Shown: positions 36,698-45,685, counted from the first letter of the stretch. The stretch is DNA of 64,000 nt from Gemmatimonadetes bacterium 2013_60CM_65_52 (GCA_002215645.1 NGFI01000005.1:798678-862677); one strand, 5' to 3'. Program-made: numbers and translations. The notes: generated by a model from the letters alone, not told the origin.

Positions 36698-39600
36698 CTA
36701 GAAGCCGAGGCGTGCCGTGAGCACGATTTGCGAGGTGGGCGGCAGCGTCGTCTGGAATCGCGCCGCTGTTTCGGCACCTGGTGGACGCTGCTCCGGATCG
36801 AAGATCTTCGCGCCATAGATGGTCTTCTGCGCCTGATACAGCAGCGCCACGTTGCGCCACGCCGCCGTGATGGACGCGTTGGACGCTCCGCCCAACCGGG
36901 CCGCGAAGCGATCGGGAAGGTTGTAGCTCGCCGACAGCTCGCGCAGCTTCGCAAAGCTTGCGTCGAAGAATCCGAGCGGCGGGCGGCCCACGGATCCCTG
37001 GTACGCCGCGAACACCGGATCTACGGGACCGCTGAGCGGGTTTGCCATCGCCGTGTTCTGGAAGTTCTGGTGATCCGCCTCGATCGAGCCCTCTTCGTAC
37101 AACATGCCGGTCTGGTAATCGATGAGTGCGGACAACCGCCAATTTCTGAGCAGTGTGAGCGTGTTGGTCACGCTGCCCAGCTTCGTGGGCGTTGGCTGGC
37201 CGTAGTACACCAGCGGCGCGGACGCGCACGGCACTGTACCGCCCTTGTCGTCATCGCACATGACGTTCTGGAGCGTGCCTGCCGCGGAGTAACTGGCACT
37301 CACGACTCTCTTCCAGAAGAAGGAGCCGACGGAATATCCCTCGCGATTGTACTGGTCGATGGCATTGCCGCTGTTCGGGACGCCTACCGGCGGCAGACCG
37401 CCGAGGCTCTCGATGCGATTGTGCGCGGTGGCGAAGTTGACGATGAGATCCCACGCGAGCTTCGGGCGATCCACCATTCGCGCATTCACACCGATCTCGT
37501 TCCCCCACGCCGCCACGCGCCCCAGGTTCACGACGGTTGCGCCAGGAAAGCCTATGGACGGTTGGTTCGGTGCGCGCACGATGGCGTCCTTTGTCGTGCG
37601 GTTGTAATGCGTGAAAGTGGCCGTAATCCGGTCGTCGAGAAATCCGACGTCGACGCCGGCCTCGAGCTCCTCGCCGCGCTCCGGCTTCAACGCCGTGTTC
37701 CCGAGCGATCCGGGCGTGAGAACTGGCACGCCTCCAGGCCCGGTCGTTGGTGAGTAGAGCGTGACGGCGTCGAACGCGTCGGGTTGCTGTCCAGCCTGGC
37801 CCCACGCGGCGCGAAGCCGCAACGAGTTGACCCGCGGCGCATGCCAGAATGACTCCTCGCTCAACACCCAGGCGCCGCTGACCTTCGGGTAGTACGCCGC
37901 CTTGTAATCCTTACCGAACGCGGAGTTCGCGTCGCCACGAACGGCGACAGTAAGGAATCGGCGGTTCTTCCAGCCGAACGCCTCCTGCACGTACATGCCG
38001 AACGTCTTGTTTTCGATGAAGTCCTCGCCCGACGACGTCACCGCGGCGCCGCCGATGGTCGTTACGTCGGGCGTGGGGAAGTTCTGCCCGTACTCGCTGG
38101 CGAGGGTAAACTGCTTGCGATAGTACTGAGCGCCGAAGGACGTGGCGGTTGACCACAACGAGTTGTCCGTCTTGGCCGTGATCGAGTAATCGACCGTGGA
38201 GTAGTTCGTCGTGACGTTCTCGAGCGTCTTCTCACCCGTGCCCCTGCTGCCGAAGAAGTTCGTCTGACCATCCGGCACGCGCGGAAAGAGGATCTGATTC
38301 GTCGTATTGCCCGCGTCCACTCCCGCCTTGAGCTGCTGCGTGAGCCAGGCCAGGGGAGTGTTCTTGATGTCGATGCCACCGGTAAAGCGATTTACCTTCG
38401 ACCGCGAATCGATCAGGCCGGCCACGTCGGGATTCGCGTATCGAAACCCTTGCGTGGGGGTGCTGAACAACGTCGGCTTGCTGTAGATGATCATGTCCCA
38501 GATGCCGAAGCCCTCGGCGGCCTGGGCGAAGCGCGTCTCGTTCTGGATGAAGTCCAGGTGCGCGTCGACCTGCCACTTCGACGTCGGCAGCAACGACAGG
38601 TTCGCTCGACTGGCGGTTCCCTTCAGCCAGTTGTAGTCCACGATGCCGGTGTTGCTGATCTGGCCGGCGGAGACGAAATAGCGTGCCAGCTCGTTGCCGC
38701 CGCTCAGGCTGCCGTTCAGCTCGTGCAGGCGGCCGGTGCTGAAGATGTTCCGCCCCGTGAGCTCTCTCCAACGCGTGATCATGTTCACGCTGTCCAGGAG
38801 GCCCGTCGCGGGATTCTTCCCGTAACTGAGGTTGATGCGGCTCTCGGCGTTCGGCAGGAAGTTGCCGCCCTCCTTTGCCGTCACCTCGAAGCTGGCTTTT
38901 CCGTTTCGTCCACGCTTGGTAATGATCTGGATGACGCCATTGGAGGCTTCGGTGCCGTACAGCGTCGCCGCCGCTGGTCCCTTGATGATCTCCATGGACT
39001 CGATGTCTTCCGGATTGAAGTCGTTGAGTCGCGAGGCGTAGCGGCCGTTGCGGATGGCCGGACCGCCGGAGGGATTATTATCCACACGCACTCCGTCCAC
39101 GTATACAATCGGCTGGTTCGCCAGCGAGAGGCTCGCCGCGCCGCGAATGCGCACGGCGCTGCCCGAGCCGACCAACCCTGGCGTCGGAAGGATCAGCACG
39201 CCCGGACTCTTCTGCCCGAGCAGCTGCTGGACGTTCACCGCCGGAGAGCTCTGTGCCTCCTTCGCGATGTCCAGCTTGTCCACGGTGTTGCCGATCGCGC
39301 GCATCTGCGTGCCGCCGGCTGTCCCGGTCACAACCAACGCATCGAGCGCTGTCACTGCGGGGGTAAGTGCGAAGTCCAGGGTCGCCGCCTCACCATCGGT
39401 GAGCGTCACGGATCGATCGCCGCTCCCGTAACCAATTCGCCGTACGCGTACGACAGCGGTGCCCACGGGAACGCCGATGAGCCGATAACGGCCCTGTGCG
39501 TCTGACATCGCGCCAAGCGTGGTGCCAATGATCGTCACTTGAGCGGCGGCGACCGGTACCCGCGATGCGGCATCGACGATCGTGCCGCTGATCGTCCCAG

Positions 39601-39733
39601 CCGCCCCACGCGTGGGCAGTATCGGTGAGCGACTCCGATGCACCGTGGCCGCCTGCACCGAGGGGGGCACGCCCGCCACAGTGGCGAGGCCCGCCGCGGC
39701 CATCAGTGCGACCAGCGTGAAACGATTCGACAT
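36698..39733 (-). CDS. SusC/RagA-family TonB-linked outer membrane transporter
   Basis: A 1011-residue TonB-dependent porin. A signal peptide (about 1-28) is followed by a carboxypeptidase-regulatory-like beta domain (48-130; GTISGTIVDAASRVPVAAA). The plug comes next (about 135-270; VRIRGAASLSLANQPIVYVDGVR and MEIIKGPAAATLYGTEASNGV), then the barrel, ending in a terminal aromatic (RLGF) for Bam recognition. The ATG at 39733 has GGGAGA just upstream. It starts a likely four-gene operon with SusD, a TctC-like lipoprotein and an MFS symporter, implying active import of a small acidic solute. Confidence 0.93.
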   Translation of the reverse strand: MSNRFTLVALMAAAGLATVAGVPPSVQAATVHRSRSPILPTRGAAGTISGTIVDAASRVPVAAAQVTIIGTTLGAMSDAQGRYRLIGVPVGTAVVRVRRIGYGSGDRSVTLTDGEAATLDFALTPAVTALDALVVTGTAGGTQMRAIGNTVDKLDIAKEAQSSPAVNVQQLLGQKSPGVLILPTPGLVGSGSAVRIRGAASLSLANQPIVYVDGVRVDNNPSGGPAIRNGRYASRLNDFNPEDIESMEIIKGPAAATLYGTEASNGVIQIITKRGRNGKASFEVTAKEGGNFLPNAESRINLSYGKNPATGLLDSVNMITRWRELTGRNIFSTGRLHELNGSLSGGNELARYFVSAGQISNTGIVDYNWLKGTASRANLSLLPTSKWQVDAHLDFIQNETRFAQAAEGFGIWDMIIYSKPTLFSTPTQGFRYANPDVAGLIDSRSKVNRFTGGIDIKNTPLAWLTQQLKAGVDAGNTTNQILFPRVPDGQTNFFGSRGTGEKTLENVTTNYSTVDYSITAKTDNSLWSTATSFGAQYYRKQFTLASEYGQNFPTPDVTTIGGAAVTSSGEDFIENKTFGMYVQEAFGWKNRRFLTVAVRGDANSAFGKDYKAAYYPKVSGAWVLSEESFWHAPRVNSLRLRAAWGQAGQQPDAFDAVTLYSPTTGPGGVPVLTPGSLGNTALKPERGEELEAGVDVGFLDDRITATFTHYNRTTKDAIVRAPNQPSIGFPGATVVNLGRVAAWGNEIGVNARMVDRPKLAWDLIVNFATAHNRIESLGGLPPVGVPNSGNAIDQYNREGYSVGSFFWKRVVSASYSAAGTLQNVMCDDDKGGTVPCASAPLVYYGQPTPTKLGSVTNTLTLLRNWRLSALIDYQTGMLYEEGSIEADHQNFQNTAMANPLSGPVDPVFAAYQGSVGRPPLGFFDASFAKLRELSASYNLPDRFAARLGGASNASITAAWRNVALLYQAQKTIYGAKIFDPEQRPPGAETAARFQTTLPPTSQIVLTARLGF

Positions 39734-39770
39734 GGGATAGTCTCCCGATGGGGAGTTGTGATGTGGTGCA

Positions 39771-39786
39771 GGGCGGTTAAACGCCC
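39771..39786. repeat. Small stem-loop upstream of susC
   Basis: GGGCG (39771-39775) pairs with CGCCC (39782-39786) around GTTAAA, about 38 bp upstream of the susC-like ATG. It lies between the larger nested repeat and the ribosome-binding site, and could shape the mRNA leader. Confidence 0.3.
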
Positions 39787-39812
39787 CGCGACGGAGCTGC
39801 GTCGACTGCTCT

Positions 39813-39880
39813 CATCTGTGCCCGACGCGTTTGTCCGTTCATCCGACAAATGCCGAAGTCCCGACACGCGGGCACAGATG
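39813..39880. repeat. 68-bp nested inverted repeat in the susC upstream region
   Basis: Perfect 12-bp arms CATCTGTGCCCG (39813-39824) and CGGGCACAGATG (39869-39880) flank a 44-bp interior. That interior holds a second inverted repeat, TTTGTC (39830-39835) with GACAAA (39845-39850). The element lies 80-150 bp upstream of the susC-like ATG and about 105 bp beyond the kinase stop. It may be a paired operator, a structured leader or, less likely, a terminator of the kinase gene, as no T tract follows. Confidence 0.6.
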
Positions 39881-39984
39881 CAGGCGGCAACGTAGCGTCG
39901 GGCAACCTAGACGCACGATTAACGGGGATTGACTGCGACGGCGGCGCCGCCTCCGCCATTCGACTGCCTACGTCCGCAGCACCG

Positions 39985-41457
39985 TCACGCGACTGACGCG
40001 CTCGCAGCGGGAATTGCAGGAAGCGTGAGCGTAAACACCGTTCCCTTCTCTCCCGACGACGTCAGCGTCAGGTCGCCGCCATGGGCGCGGGCGATGCGCC
40101 ACGCGATGGACAATCCGAGTCCTGCGCCGCCCGTTGCAGCAGTTCTCGTCCGGGCCGCGTCGGCGCGAAAGAAGCGGTCAAATACACGTGCCTGCGCATC
40201 GGCGGGAATGCCGGTGCCGTCATCGGACACGCGCACGACGTGACAGCCTCTGGACGTCTCGAGCTCGACCAGCACCGCGTTGCCTGGTGACCCGTACTTG
40301 ATGGCGTTGTCGAGGAGATTGGTGACGATGCGATCGATGAGGAGCGGGTCGCCGCAGCATCGCGCCTCGACCGTCGGATGAAACGTCAGCGCGATGCCGC
40401 GGTCCGTCGCGAGCGGCCGAATGCGCGATACGCTCTCCAGGAGGAGTTCCTCGAGAAAGAACTCGTGTCGCTCGAGAGCGCCGTCTGCCGCGTCGAGGCG
40501 CGCGAGCGTGAAGAGATCGTCAACGATGGCACTCAGCCGTCGAGCCTCGTCACGCATGTGCACGAGCGAGCGCTCATACTCGGCGGTTGTGCGCGACTGC
40601 GACAGGGCGACGCTGGCCTCCGCCCGAAGGCTTGCAATGGGTGTTCGCAGCTCGTGCGAGGCGTCGGCCATGAATTGCCGCTGTTGAACGAACGATCGCT
40701 CCAGCCGCGACAACATGTCATTGAACACCGACGCCAGCTCGTCCATCTCATCGCCGGTATGGCGCACGGCGAGTCGTGCGTCGAGGCTCTCGGAGTCGAT
40801 CGACGATGCGCGCCGGCCCATGTCGACCACTGCCGCAAAGCTGCGGCGCGCCAGGAAATAGCCGCCCACACCCGCGAGCACGAGCGCCAGGGGGATGGCC
40901 ACGAGGACGGCTTGCATGAAATTACCGAGGACCGTCCGTTCGACCTGGCCAACCTGAAGTGCGACGATGGTGAACTCCTGGTCCGCGACCCGCACGCTGG
41001 TGGCGTACGAACGAATCAGATCGTGGCCGTTACGAATGGTGGCATACGCCGAGCGCCCCGGTGCAAGCGCGGCAAAGAGCGGATGGATCGGTGAGTCGTC
41101 CGCCCGATCGATCGCGGAGATGGCCTGCGTGAGATCGTCGCTCGACGAGTCGGACACCGCGACCAGACTGTGGTACGCGCCGTACACCAGCACGCGGCGG
41201 CCGCTGAAGCGAAACTCGCGAGCGGCGTCCTTCGCCGCCTCATCGGGGTTGCGGTTTGCGCGCGCCTCCGTGATCACCGCCTGATGAAAGGAGCGCACCG
41301 CTTCGGCGAGCGACCGGTCCACGCGGTCCTGCGTGAGTCGCTGAAGATACGCCCATGTGAACGCGGTGAACGCCACGAGAACCAGCGCGAGGACGCCGGT
41401 ATGCCAGAACGCGAGCCTCGTGCGAACCGAGCGGAGCAACCGCGTGCCTCGGCGCAC
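39985..41457 (-). CDS. Membrane sensor histidine kinase (OmpR-partner type)
   Basis: A 490-residue two-transmembrane kinase. A helix at about 17-38, a periplasmic domain (40-180), a second helix (182-203), HAMP (204-256) and a dimerisation domain with His268 (ASHELRTPI) are visible. The ATPase domain has TNLLDNAIKYGSPG, DDGTGIP, VFDRFFR and GGAGLGLSI. The GTG start at 41457 lies one base after the regulator stop. Architecture and gene order recall TctE/QseC-type systems. Proximity to the SusCD-TctC-MFS genes suggests, but does not prove, that it controls them. Confidence 0.9.
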   Translation of the reverse strand: MRRGTRLLRSVRTRLAFWHTGVLALVLVAFTAFTWAYLQRLTQDRVDRSLAEAVRSFHQAVITEARANRNPDEAAKDAAREFRFSGRRVLVYGAYHSLVAVSDSSSDDLTQAISAIDRADDSPIHPLFAALAPGRSAYATIRNGHDLIRSYATSVRVADQEFTIVALQVGQVERTVLGNFMQAVLVAIPLALVLAGVGGYFLARRSFAAVVDMGRRASSIDSESLDARLAVRHTGDEMDELASVFNDMLSRLERSFVQQRQFMADASHELRTPIASLRAEASVALSQSRTTAEYERSLVHMRDEARRLSAIVDDLFTLARLDAADGALERHEFFLEELLLESVSRIRPLATDRGIALTFHPTVEARCCGDPLLIDRIVTNLLDNAIKYGSPGNAVLVELETSRGCHVVRVSDDGTGIPADAQARVFDRFFRADAARTRTAATGGAGLGLSIAWRIARAHGGDLTLTSSGEKGTVFTLTLPAIPAASASVA

Positions 41458-41458
41458 C

Positions 41459-42154
41459 CTATCCGTCTCCCGATGTCGTGGAGGTCACGCCGAGGTAGTA
41501 TCCGGATCCGCGGCGCGTCTGTATGAGAGGAGTGAGGCCTGCGCGATCGATCTTCTTGCGCAGCCGATTGATGTAGACCTCGACCGCGTTTGTTGCCGGA
41601 TCGTGGTTCTCGTCCCAGACGTGCTCCGTGAGCTCCGAACGGCCGACGATTCTTCCCGCGTTGCGCGCGAGGTATGCCAGGAGTGTGTACTCCTTGGTGG
41701 TGAGCTCCACAGTCGCACCGACGCGACGAACGCGCTGCGCCGGAAAATCGATCTCGAGGTCCTCGAGCTGGTACCGGGCCTGATCGACCTGCTCGCCGCG
41801 ACGGCGCAGCAACGCACGCAATCGAGCGAGCAGCTCGTCGAATTCGAAGGGCTTCGCGAGATAATCGTCGGCGCCGCTGTCGAGCCCTTGAATGAGGTCT
41901 ACCGTGTTTCCTCGCGCCGTGAGCATGAGGATTCGCACAGCGGAGCCATTCTTTCGCAGCGTTCGACATACCGTGAGGCCGTCCACCTTCGGCAGGCTGA
42001 CGTCGAGAATGATTGCGTCATACGGACTGATGCTCGCCTGATACAGCGCCGCCTCTCCGTCCGCCGCGACGTCCACGGCGTACGCCTGTTCGCGAAGTCC
42101 GCGCGAGAGCGACGTAGCGAGTGCCACGTCGTCTTCGACCAGAAGGAATCGCAT
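41459..42154 (-). CDS. OmpR/PhoB-family response regulator
   Basis: A 231-residue regulator. The receiver domain (1-115) has the acidic cluster EDD (8-10), phosphoacceptor Asp51 (IILDVSLPKVDG) and the switch Lys in LAKPFEFDE. The winged-helix domain (about 130-225) shows LTTKEYTLLAYLARNAG and the recognition and wing segment NAVEVYINRLRKKID ... RRGSGYYL. The ATG at 42154 shares one base with the stop of the exported enzyme gene (TGATG). The kinase follows directly. TctD and QseB are the closest-looking described relatives. Confidence 0.92.
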   Translation of the reverse strand: MRFLLVEDDVALATSLSRGLREQAYAVDVAADGEAALYQASISPYDAIILDVSLPKVDGLTVCRTLRKNGSAVRILMLTARGNTVDLIQGLDSGADDYLAKPFEFDELLARLRALLRRRGEQVDQARYQLEDLEIDFPAQRVRRVGATVELTTKEYTLLAYLARNAGRIVGRSELTEHVWDENHDPATNAVEVYINRLRKKIDRAGLTPLIQTRRGSGYYLGVTSTTSGDG

Positions 42155-44145
42155 CAGTCGGCGGTCAGCGTAATGCGCGTCTCTCCACCAGGCGTCAGCG
42201 TCACCGCCAACGGAAGGCACTCGAAGCCGGGCACCAGGTTGAACGTTCGGTCCTTGTCCAAGGAGGCAAACCCGCCGAGGGCATCGGTGCGAACCAGCAG
42301 TCTTCCCTTCCCCTTCGAGATGCGGATCGCTCCCGGCTCCAGCCGTTCAACCGTCTCGGTATGCGCGGAGATCACCGGCAGTATGAACTTGCACCCCTCC
42401 TGGCCGCCAGAAGCACCGCTCACATTGATGCCGGCCACGATCTCGATGTCGGTCGGTGTCAACCGATATGCCAAACGATACCGCGCATCGCTGGCGGCCA
42501 GCGGCTGGTGTCCCGACGTCAACAGACGGCCGCCTGCCTCGAAGGCGATGTGCTCCGGTGTCGCATTCACGGTCAGCATTGCGTCGAAGTCGCTCAGGCT
42601 CGTATAGCTCTGTCCATTCACGATGCTCTCGATCCGCGGTGTGAGCGTCATGTGCGGATAGTCACCGTGCTCCTGCTGATTCGAGATTTCGATCCGCTGA
42701 TATCTCGTCATGCTGGCTACGAGTATGGGGCCGAGTCGCTGGTGGAACAGCATCGACAGCGTACCGCCACTCGCATGACCGCCACCCGACGCGCCTCCGC
42801 CGGTTTGCACCGTCTCCAGGTACTCGAAGTCGTACTCGGTCACGGTCGCGCGCCAATCGCCGATCGCCGCCAGATGCGTCCCGATCTCCGGATAGCTCTT
42901 CACGCCGTACGCGGCGTCTCGCGGAAGAGCCACTCGCGGTTGCTTTGCCCGCTCCGCACCGCCCCGATCGAGCACCGTGGCCAACGCCTTCGCGTGAGTG
43001 AAGGTGTGATGCACGCACGGTAGCTCTCCGTGCGAGTGGTAGTGTGGCCCGCCGTGGAGAAGACCGTCATGCGTGCAGGCCGCCATCTGCTCCAGATTGC
43101 GAAAGGCCACCTCACGGAATCTCGGATCGTGTTGCGCCAATAATGCAAATGCCGGCTGACACCCGTCACTCGTGCGGCTGCCCCACCAGGTCCACTTGTA
43201 GTTGCGGCTGCCCCAACTGTTGTCCCACCCCCCGTCGGGCATCATGAATTCCATGTGCGTTCGCAGCGAGGTGACGACACGCTCGAGCACCACTTCATCG
43301 TTGGTGGCCAATGCGTAGAGTGCGAGAGACGGCAGCGACTCCTCCACGTTGTAGCCGAGGTCGACGGGCCGGCACTTCTTCTTCGTGACCGCCGTCTGCG
43401 GATGACCTTCGCCGAAGAGCAACCCGTTCTGCGTGAAGTACTCGAGCGTCGCATGCGCCAGCTCACGAGCGCGTGCGAGGTAGCGTGAATTGTCGAGCAC
43501 CTGGCCGCAGATGGCAAAACAGTAAGCGCCGGTCACCGGATAGTTGATGTTGCCCGATTCGATGGTGAGGAAGCCATCGAGGAACTTTGTGGCCCGGACC
43601 AGACGCTCGGTCCACTGTCGGCGCGTTGACGCATCCAACAGGTCGCCATGGTGGTGGAGCGCTTCTGCCAACGCGATGCTGTGAAAGACGGTAATCCCCT
43701 TCCACGAGCTCAGCGTCACGTCATTGACCCAGCTCCCGTCCGGCCGGGAGACCTGCCGCTCGGACCAGTCGTGCACTAGGAGTGCGGCGCGCAAATACTT
43801 CGCGTCACCGGTGGCGCGCGCCATGTGCAGCAGCGGGTAGATGGCGTCACCACAGCGACCGTGAACCAATGCACACGCAGGACAGACGATGCCGCCGTGC
43901 AGCGCGGGATTACGGATCCCGGTGACCTGGAGCGACACCAATCCGTCGCACCAGCGTTTCAGGACACTGCCGTAGAGGTTCGACGCGTTTGCCAGCGGCG
44001 CATCGGGAGCAGGCGGCCCGCCAGGCGCCGACAACCAACCGGGCCACATCAACGGCACGCTCAGCGTCGTGGCGCCGACCACGGAGCGCAGCAACTCGCG
44101 GCGCGTCAGACCGTCCGGCGAATTACGCAACTCGTGCTCGTTCAT
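42154..44145 (-). CDS. TAT-exported protein with a predicted alpha/alpha-toroid plus beta-sandwich layout
   Basis: I do not recognise a named family. The 663 residues begin with a twin-arginine signal (TRRELLRSVVG at 14-24). A helical, hairpin-rich region of about 330 residues follows (about 60-400), then a beta-rich C-terminal half (about 420-663). This layout is seen in heparinase II/III-like and other polysaccharide lyases and six-hairpin glycosidases. Notable conserved-looking motifs are CPACALVHGRCGDA, GGWDNSWGSRNYKWTWWG, GGPHYHSHGE and HHTFTHAKAL, rich in His, Tyr and Trp suitable for sugar binding and acid-base chemistry. Its stop overlaps the regulator start, so it is co-expressed with the two-component system. 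Confidence 0.55.
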   Translation of the reverse strand: MNEHELRNSPDGLTRRELLRSVVGATTLSVPLMWPGWLSAPGGPPAPDAPLANASNLYGSVLKRWCDGLVSLQVTGIRNPALHGGIVCPACALVHGRCGDAIYPLLHMARATGDAKYLRAALLVHDWSERQVSRPDGSWVNDVTLSSWKGITVFHSIALAEALHHHGDLLDASTRRQWTERLVRATKFLDGFLTIESGNINYPVTGAYCFAICGQVLDNSRYLARARELAHATLEYFTQNGLLFGEGHPQTAVTKKKCRPVDLGYNVEESLPSLALYALATNDEVVLERVVTSLRTHMEFMMPDGGWDNSWGSRNYKWTWWGSRTSDGCQPAFALLAQHDPRFREVAFRNLEQMAACTHDGLLHGGPHYHSHGELPCVHHTFTHAKALATVLDRGGAERAKQPRVALPRDAAYGVKSYPEIGTHLAAIGDWRATVTEYDFEYLETVQTGGGASGGGHASGGTLSMLFHQRLGPILVASMTRYQRIEISNQQEHGDYPHMTLTPRIESIVNGQSYTSLSDFDAMLTVNATPEHIAFEAGGRLLTSGHQPLAASDARYRLAYRLTPTDIEIVAGINVSGASGGQEGCKFILPVISAHTETVERLEPGAIRISKGKGRLLVRTDALGGFASLDKDRTFNLVPGFECLPLAVTLTPGGETRITLTAD

Positions 44146-44188
44146 GTCGTGGCGGTTCGCGGTGCTGTCCGCAGCGGCGCGGCCGAGC

Positions 44189-44755
44189 TCAGGTCAATGC
44201 GTCTGCGAAGAACTCCGCAAGATCAAGAATGAGCGGCGCCGGCATCCCGTCGAGCGGAAAGTCGATCTCCTTGTTGAGCACCTCACCCGGATCATCGCGG
44301 TGTCGCCAGCGCGAAACGTTGCGCGCGTCCGGATTGATGACCCAGTACTCGCCGACGCCTTCCCGAAGATAGAGGTCGCGCTTGATCTGATAGTCGAGGA
44401 TTGCGTTGCTAGGCGACGCAACTTCGACGGCCAGGAGCAGATCATGCAACTCATACGGGTAGGCCGGTCGCTTGCCATCGACCACCCGAACGACGAAGAC
44501 ATCTGGCTGCACGCGATTCCGCGTCCGATCGCCGCGACGAACGTCCGCCGGCGAGATCATCGCTTTGCCGATGCCATGACCAACGAGATATTGGTGGAGA
44601 CGCCAGAACAATGCGCCAGCGATATCCTGATGGAATTCGCCGGGCCCGGGTGTCACGAACAGTTCGCCGTCGATGATCTCGTAGCGCTGCCCGTCGTCCG
44701 GCAGAGCATCGACCATGTCGACAGTCCAATCGAGATACGTGGCAGCCATGGACAT
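44189..44755 (-). CDS. Uma2 family (DUF820) endonuclease-like protein
   Basis: A 188-residue PD-(D/E)XK-fold protein of the Uma2 family, common in multiple copies in some phyla and of unclear role. Core elements are GELFVTPGPGEFHQDI, VQPDVFVVR, the catalytic-like LLAVEVASPSN segment and EYWVINPD. The ATG at 44755 is supported by GAGGTGA seven bases upstream. It is 43 bp ahead of the exported enzyme gene on the same strand, but functional linkage is doubtful because such genes often sit alone. Confidence 0.8.
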   Translation of the reverse strand: MSMAATYLDWTVDMVDALPDDGQRYEIIDGELFVTPGPGEFHQDIAGALFWRLHQYLVGHGIGKAMISPADVRRGDRTRNRVQPDVFVVRVVDGKRPAYPYELHDLLLAVEVASPSNAILDYQIKRDLYLREGVGEYWVINPDARNVSRWRHRDDPGEVLNKEIDFPLDGMPAPLILDLAEFFADALT

Positions 44756-44766
44756 ACGTTAGTCAC

Positions 44767-44800
44767 CTCGGCAAAGCGAAAGCAAGTAGGCATTGCCGAG
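44767..44800. repeat. Inverted repeat overlapping the Uma2 ribosome-binding site
   Basis: Eight-base perfect arms CTCGGCAA (44767-44774) and TTGCCGAG (44793-44800) enclose 18 bases. On the minus strand the distal arm includes the GAG of the GAGGTGA Shine-Dalgarno sequence, so folding would partly hide it. It could also be the 3' end structure of the sdh operon, though no T tract follows. Confidence 0.4.
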
Positions 44801-44903
44801 TTTCGCCGAGAGCAACTCGTCTGCCGTCACCGTGATGACGCAGTGTGGATCGATTTTATGCCGCGGTCTAAACCGTCCCGATCAAACACTCCCCACGTCC
44901 CGC

Positions 44904-45680
44904 TTATCCCTCGTCGCCCCCGGAACGCTCTTCGCTCGCTGCAACCGCGGCCACCAGGAAATCCCGATTCATCCGCGCGATCACATCGATGCTGATCTCC
45001 TTCGGACACGCTTCCTGACACTCGCCGAAGAGTGAGCACCCTCCGAAGCTCTCGAGATCCATCTGTGCCACCATCTTGAGCGCACGCCGGTACCGCTCCG
45101 GCTGTCCCTGCGGCAACAGCCCCAGGTGAGAGATCTTTGCACCAGTGAACAGGGACGCTGACGCGTTCGGACACGCGGCCACGCACGCGCCACACCCGAT
45201 GCATGCCGCCGCGTCCATGGCGGAGTCTGACGCCTGTCGAGCAATCGGCATCGTGTTCCCGTCGGGTGCGCCTCCCGTCGGCGTGCTGATGAAACCGCCC
45301 GCCTGGATGATGCGGTCGAGTGCACTCCGATTCACCACCAGATCCTTGATGACCGGAAACGCCCTGGCACGCCACGGCTCGATCACGACGATGTCCCCGT
45401 CGCGGAAGCTCCGCATGTGCAGCTGACACGTGGCCGTTCCCTTCATCGGCCCGTGCGCCACTCCATTGATCATCATGCCGCACGAACCGCAGATGCCCTC
45501 GCGGCAGTCATGATCGAAGGCAATGGGCACGTCTCCGGCGGAGATGAGACGCTCGTTGACGACGTCGAGCATCTCCAGAAACGACATGTCGGGATTGACG
45601 TCGATGGCCTGATACTCCACGAGCGCGCCGGCGACATCGGACTGCGCCTGCCGCCAGACACGCAGCGTGAGATTCATCAT
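44904..45680 (-). CDS. sdhB: Succinate dehydrogenase/fumarate reductase iron-sulfur subunit
   Basis: Electron-transfer subunit of complex II, 258 residues. It has the plant-type 2Fe-2S domain ([11 protein letters not shown] with a later CQLH) and two bacterial ferredoxin-like motifs, [12 protein letters not shown] and [12 protein letters not shown], for the remaining clusters. The start is one of two adjacent ATGs at 45680/45677, behind GAGCGGA and five bases after the sdhA stop. It is the last gene of mdh-sdhCAB. Subunit style is that of type-B enzymes. Confidence 0.95.
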   Translation of the reverse strand: MMNLTLRVWRQAQSDVAGALVEYQAIDVNPDMSFLEMLDVVNERLISAGDVPIAFDHDCREGICGSCGMMINGVAHGPMKGTATCQLHMRSFRDGDIVVIEPWRARAFPVIKDLVVNRSALDRIIQAGGFISTPTGGAPDGNTMPIARQASDSAMDAAACIGCGACVAACPNASASLFTGAKISHLGLLPQGQPERYRRALKMVAQMDLESFGGCSLFGECQEACPKEISIDVIARMNRDFLVAAVAASEERSGGDEG

Positions 45681-45685
45681 TCCGC

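Noticed and set aside
39948-39962. GGCGGCGCCGCC palindrome as a terminator of the sensor kinase gene
   Set aside because: Self-complementary with no loop and no T tract; ordinary in GC-rich DNA.
39985-42154. Naming the two-component pair TctD/TctE
   Set aside because: The architecture fits, but the same layout is shared by QseBC, PmrAB and others. Only proximity to a TctC-like gene supports the name, so no symbol was given.
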